A DNA stretch of 64,000 nucleotides from Flavobacteriaceae bacterium. Lineage in GTDB: Bacteria; Bacteroidota; Bacteroidia; Flavobacteriales; Flavobacteriaceae. The DNA lies in contig JABSPM010000028.1 of NCBI GenBank assembly GCA_013215095.1, positions 1 through 64,000 of the forward strand. The letters run 5' to 3'. A program made the translations under genes and the position numbers. The notes below the pieces were generated by a model, which had not been told where the DNA came from, did not search any database, and saw only the letters and a list, made by a program, of their open reading frames with translations. The number at the start of each line of letters is the position of its first letter. The stretch's first letter is position 1. Positions 29,701-37,506 of the stretch are shown one piece after another.

Positions 29701-30189
29701 GGATTGGCTAAGAATGAAAATCCAATTCAAGGCGCCTTTATTATTGAAGAGTTAACAGATTTAGTAGAAGAAGCCGTACTCGTAGAATTTGATAGAATTA
29801 CCGAAAGAGGTGGTGTGCTTGGTGCTATGGAAACGATGTATCAACGTTCTAAAATTCAAGAAGAAAGCTTGTATTATGAAACATTAAAGCATACGGGAGA
29901 ATTTCCAATAATTGGAGTAAATACCTTTTTAAGTAGCAAAGGCTCGCCAACGGTATTGCCTGCTGAAGTGATTAGAGCTACCGAAGATGAAAAACAATTC
30001 CAAATCAAAACACTAGAAAGTTTACATGAAGCGCATGATACAAAAGCGATGTTAACGCGCCTACAAGAAAAAGCTATTACTAATAAAAATATCTTTGAAG
30101 ATTTGATGGAAGTTTGTAAAGTATGTTCTTTAGGCGAAATTACAAGTGCTTTGTTTGAAGTAGGAGGGCAGTATAGACGTAATATGTAG
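26770..30189 (+). CDS. icmF: Fused isobutyryl-CoA mutase IcmF (B12 domain, G-protein chaperone, mutase)
   Basis: Coenzyme-B12 enzyme interconverting isobutyryl-CoA and n-butyryl-CoA. Its 1139 residues hold, in order, a B12-binding domain with DGHDAS at 23-28, a MeaB-like GTPase with Walker A GTGGAGKS at 203-210, and a TIM-barrel mutase domain from about 560. Two specificity positions match isobutyryl-CoA mutase rather than methylmalonyl-CoA mutase: Phe in FPYT (584) and Gln in AQNTCIFS (790), where methylmalonyl-CoA mutases have Tyr and Arg. No B12 riboswitch was recognised upstream. The single-chain fusion carries its own repair chaperone. Confidence 0.92.
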   Translation: MEQITPYKPKHKVRIVTAASLFDGHDASINIMRRIIQSTGCEVIHLGHDRSVEEVVNTAIQEDANAIAMTSYQGGHNEYFKYMYDLLKTKGAEHIRIFGGGGGVILPEEIKDLMTYGITRIYSPDDGRELGLQGMINDLVERSDFAIGDDLNGELESISSKDVNAIARVISSAENFPEIARDTLDAIRVKNETSKTPVLGITGTGGAGKSSLVDELVRRFLIDFPEKTIGLISVDPSKRKTGGALLGDRIRMNAINNERVYMRSLATRQSNLALSKHVSDAVQVLKAAAYDLIILETSGIGQSDTEIIEHSDVSLYVMTPEFGAATQLEKIDMLDFADLVAINKFDKRGALDALRDVKKQYMRNNNLWDIHQDDLPVFGTIASQFNDPGMNTLYKAVMNTLVERTEADLVSSFEISKEMSEKIFVIPPARTRYLSEISESNRAYDTNVNKQVKVAQKLYGIFKTIESVAEMQPELNKTGLNETQILDQVNTEELPFVKLLLAHFDKMKMNLDPYNWEILTKWKTKVSAYKNPIYTFKVRDKELKVETHTTSLSHTQIPKVALPKYEAWGDVLRWSLQENVPGEFPYTSGLYPFKRTGEDPTRMFAGEGGPERTNRRFHYVSLGMPAKRLSTAFDSVPLYGNDPDHRPDIYGKIGNAGVSICCLDDAKKLYSGFNLSHPMTSVSMTINGPAPMLLGFFMNAAIDQQCEIYIKDNALEAEVEAKIQEIYKDKTRPTYTGDLPEGNDGLGLMLLGVTGDQVLPKDVYKAIKAKTISQVRGTVQADILKEDQAQNTCIFSTEFALRLMGDVQEYFIENNVRNFYSVSISGYHIAEAGANPITQLALTLANGFTYVEYYLSRGMDINKFGPNLSFFFSNGIDPEYAVIGRVARRIWSKALKHKYNANSRAQMLKYHIQTSGRSLHAQEIDFNDIRTTLQALYAIYDNCNSLHTNAYDEAITTPTEESVRRAMAIQLIINKELGLAKNENPIQGAFIIEELTDLVEEAVLVEFDRITERGGVLGAMETMYQRSKIQEESLYYETLKHTGEFPIIGVNTFLSSKGSPTVLPAEVIRATEDEKQFQIKTLESLHEAHDTKAMLTRLQEKAITNKNIFEDLMEVCKVCSLGEITSALFEVGGQYRRNM

Positions 30190-30445
30190 GGCTGAATCTG
30201 AAAAGTGAGATGATATTTTATAAGAATCATTTAATGCGCTATTATAAATGAACTTGGAAACCAGTAAGAGGGTTTTGTTTAACGCAGATTGCATACATTT
30301 TTATTATAAGTATGGCGTGTTATAGTTAGGGTGAAAAAGTAAAGATTTGGAGCGCTTTGTATATGTGTTTTGATGTTCCAACCCGTAAGATGCGTTTAAA
30401 AAATAAGAGTTCTGTTCTTTAGTGGAGACCTCTAATGTTATACCA
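30190..30445. other. Intergenic stretch after icmF, nothing recognised
   Basis: AT-rich sequence between icmF and the terminator that precedes the cysteine-rich peptide. No open frame with recognisable content, RNA gene or repeat was seen. Confidence 0.5.
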
Positions 30446-30452
30446 TAAAATA

Positions 30453-30483
30453 AAAAAGATGTGCAATTGTGCATCTTTTTTTG
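30453..30483 (+). terminator. Terminator-like hairpin upstream of the cysteine-rich gene
   Basis: AAAAAGA and TGCA pair with TGCA and TCTTTTTTT around ATTG, with a two-base bulge on the left arm. The long T run marks a plus-strand terminator. It lies inside a longer in-frame extension of the cysteine-rich frame, which argues that the extension is not coding. Confidence 0.6.
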
Positions 30484-30521
30484 TGTTTCTCCGTCTTATA
30501 AGTGTAATTAAAAAGCTCATA

Positions 30522-30626
30522 ATGATGAAATATAAAGAATGTACTTGTACTTGCGAAAGCTGTACAAAAGGACAATGTAATGGCTGTACCTGCGAAAACT
30601 GCTCATGTATTGGGTGTAATTGTTAA
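30522..30626 (+). CDS. Cysteine-rich mini-protein, metallothionein-like
   Basis: A 34-residue frame (two possible starts in ATGATG) with 11 cysteines, at residues 7, 9, 11, 14, 19, 22, 24, 27, 29, 32 and 34. CTCE-x-C occurs twice and CxGCxC twice, with Lys, Glu and Asn between. There is no signal peptide, so it should be cytoplasmic and could bind Zn, Cu or Cd as thiolate clusters. It is far shorter than known bacterial metallothioneins and lacks histidine. An in-frame extension back to 30435 is rejected because a terminator lies in it. SigZ follows in the same direction. Confidence 0.65.
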   Translation: MMKYKECTCTCESCTKGQCNGCTCENCSCIGCNC

Positions 30627-30864
30627 ATAAGACTTATTATCTTAAGCCTAGTAAAACCTGTCATCTTAGACGCTTTTACTTCGTTTAATACCAGTGATTC
30701 TGTTAAATTACACATTAGAAAAATGATACTTTTTTGTGTTAGATAAAAAAGAAAAATCAGTCATAGCCTTAGTTAAGAGTTGTTTTTATTTTGAAAGATA
30801 ACGCAAAAAAGTATCATTTTAATTGAGTAATTTAGGAGTAGAGATGGTGTATAATAATATTTTG

Positions 30865-30872
30865 TAGTTTTG
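30865..30872 (+). promoter_or_regulatory. TAnnTTTG element abutting the sigZ start
   Basis: TAGTTTTG fits the -7 consensus but ends only 3 bases before the ATG at 30876, so transcription from it would give a leaderless message or skip the first codon. Confidence 0.35.
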
Positions 30873-30875
30873 TAT

Positions 30876-31418
30876 ATGACCACTCAAGAAATTTGGAATA
30901 CCTATCATTTGGATGTGAAACGTTTTGTGTTGTCTAAAGTACATGACGAAAGTTTGGCTGAAGATATTGTACAGAATACCTTTATTAAAGTGCATACCAA
31001 ACTTAGTGCATTGAAAGACCCAATGAAGTTAAAGTCTTGGGTAATGATGATAGCTAGAAATACGACGGTAGATTATTTTAAGAGCCACAAATCGGCGTCA
31101 TTTTCTGAGGTAATCTTACCCGTTGAAGACGTGCCAAAGCAAGACGCACATGATGAAACTGATTGCCTTTATGTTATTATTAAAGGTCTGCCAAAGAAAT
31201 ATAGAGATCCTTTAATTTTGTCTGATATTAAAGGTATGAAGCAAGCAGAAGTTGCAAAACAATTAAAACTAGCCTTATCTACAACGAAGTCTAGAATTCA
31301 GAGAGCACGCAAATTAATAGCTAAAGGTTTTATGGATTGTTGCGATTATAAGCTCAATGACAAAGGTTTTCTTGTCGGTGAAGTTAAAGACAAGGAAGAT
31401 TGTAAAATTTGTAATTAA
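30876..31418 (+). CDS. sigZ: RNA polymerase sigma factor SigZ (ECF type)
   Basis: An ECF-type sigma-70 factor of 180 residues. Region 2 is DESLAEDIVQNTFIKVHTKL with LKSWVMMIARNTTVDYF. Region 4 is LPKKYRDPLILSDIKGMKQ followed by a helix-turn-helix, LALSTTKSRIQRARK. A C-terminal tail, MDCCDYKLNDKGFLVGEV, then KEDCKIC, is typical of SigZ and adds four cysteines that could sense metal or redox. No anti-sigma gene is adjacent. The ATG at 30876 is preferred to a TTG six bases earlier. Its stop overlaps the converging YgiQ stop. Confidence 0.9.
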   Translation: MTTQEIWNTYHLDVKRFVLSKVHDESLAEDIVQNTFIKVHTKLSALKDPMKLKSWVMMIARNTTVDYFKSHKSASFSEVILPVEDVPKQDAHDETDCLYVIIKGLPKKYRDPLILSDIKGMKQAEVAKQLKLALSTTKSRIQRARKLIAKGFMDCCDYKLNDKGFLVGEVKDKEDCKICN

Positions 31419-33367
31419 CGACGGCGTTTCTTTTTGTAATTTTTGGATTTTGTTTTGGATGACCTTGGCTTGAAAGGAATCGTGTCATCAAACGTGTTTT
31501 TTGCGTGTTTGGGTGTGTTTTGTCGCCAAGATTCATCTTTAGGTATTAGACTTTTTAATAAATCAGTGCGCCCAACTTTCGTTAAGGTGTTTTTTATCCA
31601 TTGACGGTTTTCTTTTTTGTACCAAAAGAAGAATTTATGTTGGTCTAATTTTTCCTGACGTGTTTTTGGTGTGTTTACAGCTTTTAGCGTATAAGGATGG
31701 TAGCCACTATAATAAATAACGGTTGCAACCGTCATAGGAGTTGGGGTAAAGTCTTGTACTTGCTCTAACTGAAATCCCATGTCCTTAGTTTCAACAGCTA
31801 AATTAGCCATGTCTTCTGGTTCACAAGCGGGATGGCTAGAAATGAAGTATGGAATTAATTGGAGGTTAAGAGCTTTCTTTTTGTTGATTTTATCAAAACG
31901 CGCCTTAAATTTATGAAAATAAGTAAACGATGGCTTACGCATTAATTTTAAAACAGGATCGGAGGTATGCTCAGGAGCTACTTTTAAACGTCCAGAAACA
32001 TGTTTCGTCATTACTTCTTCAGTGTAGGCGTCCAATTCTTCGACATCCGCATGTTTGTTAAATTCTGGAACCAACATGTCGTGCCTGATACCACTACCAA
32101 TAAATGATTTCTTTACTTTGGGGTGTGCGTCAACAGCTTGATATAATTGGGTTAATGGTTTGTGAGAAGTATCTAAATTACTACATATTACAGGTGAAAT
32201 ACAAGAAGGGGATACACATTTGTCACAAATAGACTGGATCTTTCCTTTCATTTTGTACATATTGGCAGATGGTCCACCTATGTCTGATAAATACCCTTTA
32301 AAATCTTCCATCTGTGCTACATCATCCACTTCCTTAAGTACTGATTCCTGACTTCTACTCGCAATGAATTTTCCTTGATGAGCCGAAATAGTACAAAAAC
32401 TACAACCGCCAAAACAACCGCGATGAATATTTATTGAAAATTTAATCATCTCATAGGCAGGAATAGGACCTCTTTTGTTGTATTTTGGGTGTGGCATCCT
32501 TGTAAAAGGCAAATCAAAAGAAGCGTCAATTTCTGCTTCGGTCATGGTTGGAAATGGCGGATTAATCATTAATCGTTTATTTCCAATTTTTTGAAAAATA
32601 CGACGAGCGTATAATTTGTTAGACTCTTGCTCTATAATTTTGAAATTGGCAGCATAGGCCTTTTTGTCTTTTAAGCAGGTAGCATGAGATGCAATTTCTA
32701 CATCTTGCCAATTTTTATTTTTTGGTATTTTTTCATCTTCCGACAGTAAAACAGCCGTTTGTTTTATGGTTTTTAGACTAGAGAAAGGTACACCGCGTTC
32801 CAGTAGTTCTACAAGTTCGCGAAGGGGCTGTTCCCCCATTCCATATACCAACATATCTGCCCCAGAGGATTCTAATATAGAAGGTAATAATTTATCCGAC
32901 CAATAGTCATAATGTGTAACACGTCTTAAAGAGGCTTCAATTCCTCCAATTAAAACAGGGACATCCGGAAATTTTTCTTTTAGAATTTTGGTGTAGATTG
33001 TTGTTGCATAATCTGGGCGAAATCCTTTATCCCCATTGGGTGTATAGGCATCTTTGTCTCGGCGTCGTTTACTGGCGGTATAATTACTGACCATAGAGTC
33101 CATACAACCAGCAGTAACACCAAAGAATAGTCGAGGTCTTCCTAGTTTTGTGAAATCTTGTAAGTTATCATGAACATTAGGTTGCGGCACTATGGCAACA
33201 CGAAGTCCATAGCTTTCCAAAATTCGACCTATAACTGCGGGGCCAAATGAGGGATGATCAACATATGCGTCTCCACTAAATAGGATAACATCTAATTCAT
33301 CCCAACCATGAAGCGCCACTTCTTTGTTTGTAGTGGGTAACCAATCTGAAAGCCGTCTTATCCTCAT
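31415..33367 (-). CDS. YgiQ family radical SAM protein (UPF0313)
   Basis: The 650-residue protein combines an N-terminal domain with SGDAYVDHPSFGPAVIGRIL and a radical-SAM core. The cluster motif is CFGGCSFC, with cysteines at about 318, 322 and 325 inside IHRGCFGGCSFCTISAHQ. The C-terminus is very basic (SSKTKSKNYKKKRRR). The family reaction is unknown; an rRNA or tRNA modification has been suggested for relatives but is not shown here. The start is chosen at the first ATG before the conserved SDWLPTT segment. Confidence 0.92.
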   Translation of the reverse strand: MRIRRLSDWLPTTNKEVALHGWDELDVILFSGDAYVDHPSFGPAVIGRILESYGLRVAIVPQPNVHDNLQDFTKLGRPRLFFGVTAGCMDSMVSNYTASKRRRDKDAYTPNGDKGFRPDYATTIYTKILKEKFPDVPVLIGGIEASLRRVTHYDYWSDKLLPSILESSGADMLVYGMGEQPLRELVELLERGVPFSSLKTIKQTAVLLSEDEKIPKNKNWQDVEIASHATCLKDKKAYAANFKIIEQESNKLYARRIFQKIGNKRLMINPPFPTMTEAEIDASFDLPFTRMPHPKYNKRGPIPAYEMIKFSINIHRGCFGGCSFCTISAHQGKFIASRSQESVLKEVDDVAQMEDFKGYLSDIGGPSANMYKMKGKIQSICDKCVSPSCISPVICSNLDTSHKPLTQLYQAVDAHPKVKKSFIGSGIRHDMLVPEFNKHADVEELDAYTEEVMTKHVSGRLKVAPEHTSDPVLKLMRKPSFTYFHKFKARFDKINKKKALNLQLIPYFISSHPACEPEDMANLAVETKDMGFQLEQVQDFTPTPMTVATVIYYSGYHPYTLKAVNTPKTRQEKLDQHKFFFWYKKENRQWIKNTLTKVGRTDLLKSLIPKDESWRQNTPKHAKNTFDDTIPFKPRSSKTKSKNYKKKRRR

Positions 33368-33374
33368 ACCGCTG

Positions 33375-33382
33375 CAAATGTA
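33375..33382 (-). promoter_or_regulatory. TAnnTTTG element abutting the ygiQ-like start
   Basis: The minus strand reads TACATTTG and ends 7 bases before the ATG, which predicts a nearly leaderless message. Confidence 0.45.
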
Positions 33383-33422
33383 CGACCTTTTTTAGACTTA
33401 AGAATTATCTAAATCAAAGCTC

Positions 33423-33815
33423 TTATAGCGTTAACATCCAATGACGCTGCAACTTACTGAAAAGTTTGAGTTCTTTTCTTAATATGGGTAAGAACTCTTT
33501 GCCATTGCTTTCGCATGTTTCAAGGCGTTTACAGCTTTTGTATAGTAGGTTAGTAATAACCCTTACTTTGGCTGCGTGCTTATATTTTTTTTCGCTATAA
33601 AAGTGTGATTCGGCTTTTATGATTTCGGGCGCTAAAAGTTCAGATTGCTGCACAATATCTCCAGAAAAATAAATGTGCTGTTGTTCTTTGCCATCAAGTT
33701 TTAGTCGACACAAATCATAATTTAAATAGTCTGCTATACGACGTGATAATTTAAAAATATCTAAGGCTTTATTGTAAATAGGTAGGTTGTGATTGTGCGG
33801 GGTTTTGTAGTACAT
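33423..33815 (-). CDS. Four-helix-bundle-like protein, unknown
   Basis: A 130-residue, mainly helical, basic protein. The start of the folded part, LPIYNKALDIFKLSRRIADYL, resembles the first helix of small four-helix-bundle proteins that occur beside rRNA or retroelements, but the rest does not match well enough to assign a family. No signal peptide or membrane segment. Divergent from the Lrp gene, and same direction as the YgiQ gene 55 bases downstream. Function is not inferable. Confidence 0.6.
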   Translation of the reverse strand: MYYKTPHNHNLPIYNKALDIFKLSRRIADYLNYDLCRLKLDGKEQQHIYFSGDIVQQSELLAPEIIKAESHFYSEKKYKHAAKVRVITNLLYKSCKRLETCESNGKEFLPILRKELKLFSKLQRHWMLTL

Positions 33816-33890
33816 CTGTTTTTTCTTAGCAATACCTCAAAATTAGTGTGAATTAATATTACTTGTCTTTATTTTTTTAATTAAAAGTGT

Positions 33891-33898
33891 TATTTTTG
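33891..33898 (+). promoter_or_regulatory. Predicted -7 element of the Lrp-type gene
   Basis: TATTTTTG matches TAnnTTTG, 37 bases before the ATG at 33936. Confidence 0.5.
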
Positions 33899-33935
33899 AT
33901 TAATATATAAAGTAAAATTAGTTTTTTGTTTAAAA

Positions 33936-34370
33936 ATGAAATTAGATAGTATAAGTCGTCATATACTCCAACTCTTGCAAGAAAATGCACGGGTCTCTAA
34001 TGCGGAAATTGCCAGAAATGTTGGTGTTACATCTCCTGCGGTGGCCGAACGCATTCGCAAAATGGAAGATGCAGGAATTCTTAGGAAATATACAGCTATT
34101 GTGTCTCATTATGAAATGGGGTATCAGCTAAGAGCATTAATTACATTACGATCTTTTATGGGAAGACTTAAAGCATTTTTAGAAAAAGTAAAAACTTTTG
34201 ATGAAGTGGTTAATTGTTATCGCATAACTGGTAATGAAAATATAGTGATGGAGGTGGTTTTGAACAATCAAAAACACTTAGAAGAGTTTATTGATCAGCT
34301 CATTAGTTATGGTGAAACTAAAACACAAATCATATTGTCTCACGTGGTTGAACATAAAGCTATAGGATAA
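33936..34370 (+). CDS. Lrp/AsnC family transcriptional regulator
   Basis: The 144-residue protein has an N-terminal helix-turn-helix (residues about 20-45, NAEIARNVGVTSPAVAERIRKM) and a C-terminal RAM effector-binding domain with ITGNENIVMEVV. It begins LDSISRHILQLLQENARVSN, the standard Lrp opening. Such proteins bind DNA as octamers and respond to amino acids. No biosynthetic operon is adjacent; downstream is a decayed SDR gene, so the local target is unclear. Confidence 0.92.
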   Translation: MKLDSISRHILQLLQENARVSNAEIARNVGVTSPAVAERIRKMEDAGILRKYTAIVSHYEMGYQLRALITLRSFMGRLKAFLEKVKTFDEVVNCYRITGNENIVMEVVLNNQKHLEEFIDQLISYGETKTQIILSHVVEHKAIG

Positions 34371-34510
34371 TCAGTGTGTTTCGGCTCAGTTCCTTAGCTT
34401 TAATGACTTTTGAAGAATGTTGTGAAATAGGTAAGTTGTGTTGTGAGCTGTTTTTGGAGGTTGGAGGAGTTACATGTCCTAAAAGTTTATGAGGTATTTG
34501 TAAAACTAAT

Positions 34511-34931
34511 GATTGGGTCTTTTCTTCTATTGGAATAACCCGACAAAAGTAGGGGTTAAGCTCTATCGATGTTAACTATCAAGGAAAATCTAATTTATTA
34601 AAGCAAGCTAATCAAGCAAATGTATAAGCATTTCTATATGTTTCGGCTATTGGAGGTGACCAACTAAGAAATCTTAAGATTTTTGAGGCCAAAGAGCGAT
34701 TTGTTGACGAGTTAAAAGCATCTGGTTTAAATGATACCATTATGAGACCCAAAGATTTTTATTTGATATGAGAGAAGTTTTACGACTTCTAAAATATATG
34801 TACCTATTGAATTTTTTCTGACATTTATGGCTTTTGATAATAAATCAGAACAATTTGGGCAATATCATCTTGATGCCTTTTTTAAAGAAGAAGTCAAAAA
34901 GATAAAATTATCTAAAAAACTGAGAGTGTAA
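34511..34931 (+). pseudogene. Decayed NAD(P)-binding SDR (NmrA/YwnB-like)
   Basis: Translated pieces align in order to an atypical SDR: WVFSSIGITRQK, DVNYQGKSNLLKQANQANV, FLYVSAIGGDQLRNLKIFEA, KERFVDELKASG, then after a frame change FLTFMAFDNKSEQFGQYHLD. Stops interrupt it after RQK, after QANV and after the KASG block, and the substrate-binding part between the last two pieces is missing. The N-terminal Rossmann loop was not found. No functional product is possible. It follows the Lrp gene, suggesting a lost target. Confidence 0.75.
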
Positions 34932-34983
34932 AGGGAATGTAAATTAACAAGCATATAAACTTCATTCATTATCTCATTATCTC

Positions 34984-35031
34984 ATTGCCTCATTATTCCA
35001 TTGCCTCATTATTCCATTGCCTTATTACTCA
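34984..35031. repeat. 16-bp tandem repeat, three copies
   Basis: ATTGCCTCATTATTCC occurs at 34984-34999 and 35000-35015 without change, then a diverged copy at 35016-35031. Shorter CATTATCT units precede it from about 34962. No protein reads through it. Confidence 0.85.
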
Positions 35032-35100
35032 CCCCCTATAAAGTTGAAAGATGTAGCGTGTACGTATTGGCTTTTTATAATAGATAATTTGTTTGAGAGA

Positions 35101-35478
35101 TTAGTTGATACGCCAAGGCGGGTTTTTGCGATGCTTTCCAGCATGATAAAAAATTAATTTATTACCATCGGGATCATGAAGATGTGCTTCTCTCCAAAGC
35201 CATGGTTTGTCTTCTGGTTGGGTTAGGAATACAATGCCTTTTGAGCTTAAATCTGTAACTAATTGGTCGAGATGCTCATCTTCAAAGTATAATGTAATAC
35301 CATCTCCTTGCGGTATTGTTTCTACTAAATGTATGGATAATGTTGTATTTCCATCAGGACACTCCAATCGCACATACCTAGGTAAAGCATCTACAATAAG
35401 TCCTAAGCCAAGGCTTATGTAAAAATTTTTAGACGTTTCTACATCTAAAGATGGTATTGTAATTTGATTTAAATTCAT
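35101..35478 (-). CDS. VOC family (glyoxalase/bleomycin resistance-like) protein
   Basis: A 125-residue single-domain protein of the vicinal-oxygen-chelate fold. It starts MNLNQITIPSLDVETSKNFY and ends with the typical DPDGNKLIFYHAG. The start is set at 35478, where ATG overlaps the MFS stop as ATGA; an in-frame extension to 35559 would run inside the MFS gene. VOC proteins bind a divalent metal and either act on or sequester small molecules. Coupling to an MFS exporter suggests a shared drug or toxin substrate, but this is inference. Confidence 0.85.
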   Translation of the reverse strand: MNLNQITIPSLDVETSKNFYISLGLGLIVDALPRYVRLECPDGNTTLSIHLVETIPQGDGITLYFEDEHLDQLVTDLSSKGIVFLTQPEDKPWLWREAHLHDPDGNKLIFYHAGKHRKNPPWRIN

Positions 35479-36677
35479 ACGTTTTGTTTTTTCATTAACT
35501 GTTGTAAATATAATAGTATAAGTAGGCATAAAACCATAAGAATAGTCATAATATTCCAAGTTGTGGCATATCCAAAACTATCAATTAATTGCAGTCCAGT
35601 ATTATGTCCAATGAGATGTGAAATGGCAAATGTCATACTGTATAATCCCATAAATTCACCTTGATTTCCTTGTTTAGCACGATGCATTACCAAAGCATTT
35701 GAAAATGGAAACGCTATCATTTCTCCAATTGTCATAAATAGCATTCCTATAATAAGAAGGCCTCCCCAAGGACTAAGATTTAGAACTAAAAAACTAAATC
35801 CAGTTAAGATAGCGCCAAAAATAATAAGTCCAAGCATTGTAAATTTTGAATTTTCTAACCATTTAACCAAAGGCATTTCTAATAAAAAAATTAAACTACC
35901 ATTCATGGTCATTAATAATCCAATTTCATTTTCAGGCAAATGATGTACCTCTTTGTAATATAAGGGTATCGTAGAAAAATACTGTAAAAAGGCAATTCCA
36001 AATAAGACCATGGCAATGAGAAATATAATGTATGAATAATCTTTATAAGCGGATTTTGGATGTTCAACTTTAATAGTATCAAGTGTCGTACTTTTTTTAG
36101 GATTTAGGGTGATTAATAGCAGAAGTCCCGCTAAAATACAAGTCATACCATCTATCCAAAATAAACCCGAATAGCTAAGCGTTACAATAATAAATCCACC
36201 TATTGCAGGACCACCAGAAAAACCTAGATTAATCGCTAAACGAATTAATGTGATTGAGCGAGTCTTATTTGCAGGTTTACTGTAGGCACTCACAGCAACA
36301 AACATTGCAGGTCTAAACATATCTGCAACTGTCATAAGTATAAAAATCCCTAAAGCGATTGTGTGTAGTGTTTCTAAACTTTGAAGCCAAATAAAGATAA
36401 TTCCCGAGCCTACTAAACTCAATACCATTATGCTATAATATCCAAATTTATCTGTCAGTTTGCCTCCTAGCCAAGAACCAACAAATGCACCTAAACCAAA
36501 AGCACTCATAATCCATCCCACATGACTTGCCGAAAAATCTAGGTTCTTCAAGTATATGGTTAAAAATGGAACAACCATAGTTCCGGCTCTGTTAATAAAT
36601 GTAATTAAAGCGAGCCACCAAACTTCTCGTGAGAGGTCCTTGAACGTGTTTAAGTAATTTGCAAAAAGTGTTTTCAT
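35475..36677 (-). CDS. MFS transporter
   Basis: The 400-residue membrane protein has about 12 hydrophobic helices and the MFS loop 2-3 signature in LGGKLTDKFGYY. The start is placed at MKTLFANYLNTF (36677). The 18 residues upstream in frame cross a 12-bp terminator-like hairpin and look non-coding. It is followed by a VOC gene with an overlapping stop and start. Sequence hints (efflux-type MFS with a small VOC partner) suggest drug export, but the substrate is not readable. Confidence 0.9.
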   Translation of the reverse strand: MKTLFANYLNTFKDLSREVWWLALITFINRAGTMVVPFLTIYLKNLDFSASHVGWIMSAFGLGAFVGSWLGGKLTDKFGYYSIMVLSLVGSGIIFIWLQSLETLHTIALGIFILMTVADMFRPAMFVAVSAYSKPANKTRSITLIRLAINLGFSGGPAIGGFIIVTLSYSGLFWIDGMTCILAGLLLLITLNPKKSTTLDTIKVEHPKSAYKDYSYIIFLIAMVLFGIAFLQYFSTIPLYYKEVHHLPENEIGLLMTMNGSLIFLLEMPLVKWLENSKFTMLGLIIFGAILTGFSFLVLNLSPWGGLLIIGMLFMTIGEMIAFPFSNALVMHRAKQGNQGEFMGLYSMTFAISHLIGHNTGLQLIDSFGYATTWNIMTILMVLCLLILLYLQQLMKKQNV

Positions 36678-36683
36678 ATCTGC

Positions 36684-36725
36684 TGAATGTAAAAATAAAA
36701 CGTCCGACTGTGAAGTCGGACGTTT
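36684..36725 (-). terminator. Terminator-like hairpin just upstream of the MFS gene
   Basis: A perfect 12-bp stem (AAACGTCCGACT at 36698-36709 against 36714-36725) with loop GTGA. On the minus strand it is followed by TTTTATTTTT. It ends about 20 bases before the MFS ATG, so it is either the terminator of a lost gene or an attenuator. Confidence 0.65.
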
Positions 36726-36825
36726 ATGCATTGGAATATCTTATATAAGTATCATCGTCATAAATAGCAAGTCCAACCGCACCAGGTAGAAGTACGTTGT
36801 TTTTTGTAATATTTGACGATAGGTC
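36724..36825 (-). pseudogene. Short coding remnant ending at the hairpin
   Basis: 33 codons are open on the minus strand without a start codon. The translation includes NNVLLPGAVGLAIYDDDTY and stops exactly where the terminator hairpin begins, as the 3' end of a normal gene would. A second frame upstream (MRPIVKYYK) joins it if one A is removed from an A6 run. No family was recognised. It may be a gene remnant or a leader peptide for the MFS gene. Confidence 0.35.
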
Positions 36826-36877
36826 TCATTGTTTTAATTTTGTTGTCTTCGAAGATAAGTAAAATATTTCTAAGTTG

Positions 36878-36885
36878 TATTTTTG
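36878..36885 (+). promoter_or_regulatory. Predicted -7 element of the DUF1684 gene
   Basis: TATTTTTG matches TAnnTTTG, 18 bases before the ATG at 36904. Confidence 0.5.
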
Positions 36886-36903
36886 TGAAAATAAAATTTA
36901 GTG

Positions 36904-37506
36904 ATGCGATTATTATTTGTGTTTTTAATAGCAATTTCAACAATAAGTTGTACTCAAAATAAGCAAACGCTCTTAGGAGAAACGAAGTTTCAAAAAAAGA
37001 TGAATGCTGATTTTAAAGACGTGACGACCTCGCCCTTAAAAGAGGAAGATTTGAAACACTTTAGAGGGTTAGATTTTTTTAAATTCGATTCTAGTTTTGT
37101 GGTTGAGGCAAAGTTAAAACATACTCCAGATGAAGCGTTTTTTGATATGAAAACTACAACAGACCGTGTTTCTGAAGAACGCGTGTATGGTGTGCTGTCA
37201 TTTATTCTTAAAGATGAATCTTTTGAGTTGAAGGTTTATCAAGGTAAAACATTAATGGAAACTGAGGGGTATGAAGATTATTTATTCTTGCCATTTTTAG
37301 ATGAAACTAATGGTGAACATACTTATGGGGGAGGTCGTTACATTGATTTGAGAATACCGAAAGACGATACCGTTATTTTAGATTTTAATACAGCCTATAA
37401 TCCTTTATGTGCTTATAACGATAAATATTCTTGTCCAATAGTACCAAGGCAAAATTATCTAAATACAAAGGTGAAAGCTGGAGTAAAAGCGTTTAAGAAA
37501 CATTAA
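36904..37506 (+). CDS. DUF1684 lipoprotein
   Basis: The 200-residue protein has a lipoprotein signal with lipobox ISC (Cys16). The C-terminal half shows the DUF1684 pattern: GGGRYIDLRIP, LDFNTAYNPLCAYNDKYSCP and PRQNYLNTKVKAGVK. The function is unknown, although several DUF1684 proteins are envelope-associated. A GTG three bases earlier could also start it. The converging crcB gene overlaps its end by four bases. Confidence 0.88.
   Translation: MRLLFVFLIAISTISCTQNKQTLLGETKFQKKMNADFKDVTTSPLKEEDLKHFRGLDFFKFDSSFVVEAKLKHTPDEAFFDMKTTTDRVSEERVYGVLSFILKDESFELKVYQGKTLMETEGYEDYLFLPFLDETNGEHTYGGGRYIDLRIPKDDTVILDFNTAYNPLCAYNDKYSCPIVPRQNYLNTKVKAGVKAFKKH

Noticed and set aside
30435-30521. In-frame extension of the cysteine-rich protein to an ATG at 30435
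   Set aside because: It crosses a terminator hairpin with a T run, and its residues do not continue the cysteine pattern.
34962-35031. CRISPR-like array
   Set aside because: Units are contiguous without spacers and only 16 bases long, so this is a tandem repeat.
35479-35559. N-terminal extension of the VOC protein
   Set aside because: It lies wholly inside the MFS gene, and the fold starts at MNLNQITIPS, which overlaps the MFS stop as ATGA.
36678-36731. N-terminal extension of the MFS protein
   Set aside because: It reads across a perfect 12-bp hairpin and adds polar residues that are not typical for MFS starts.
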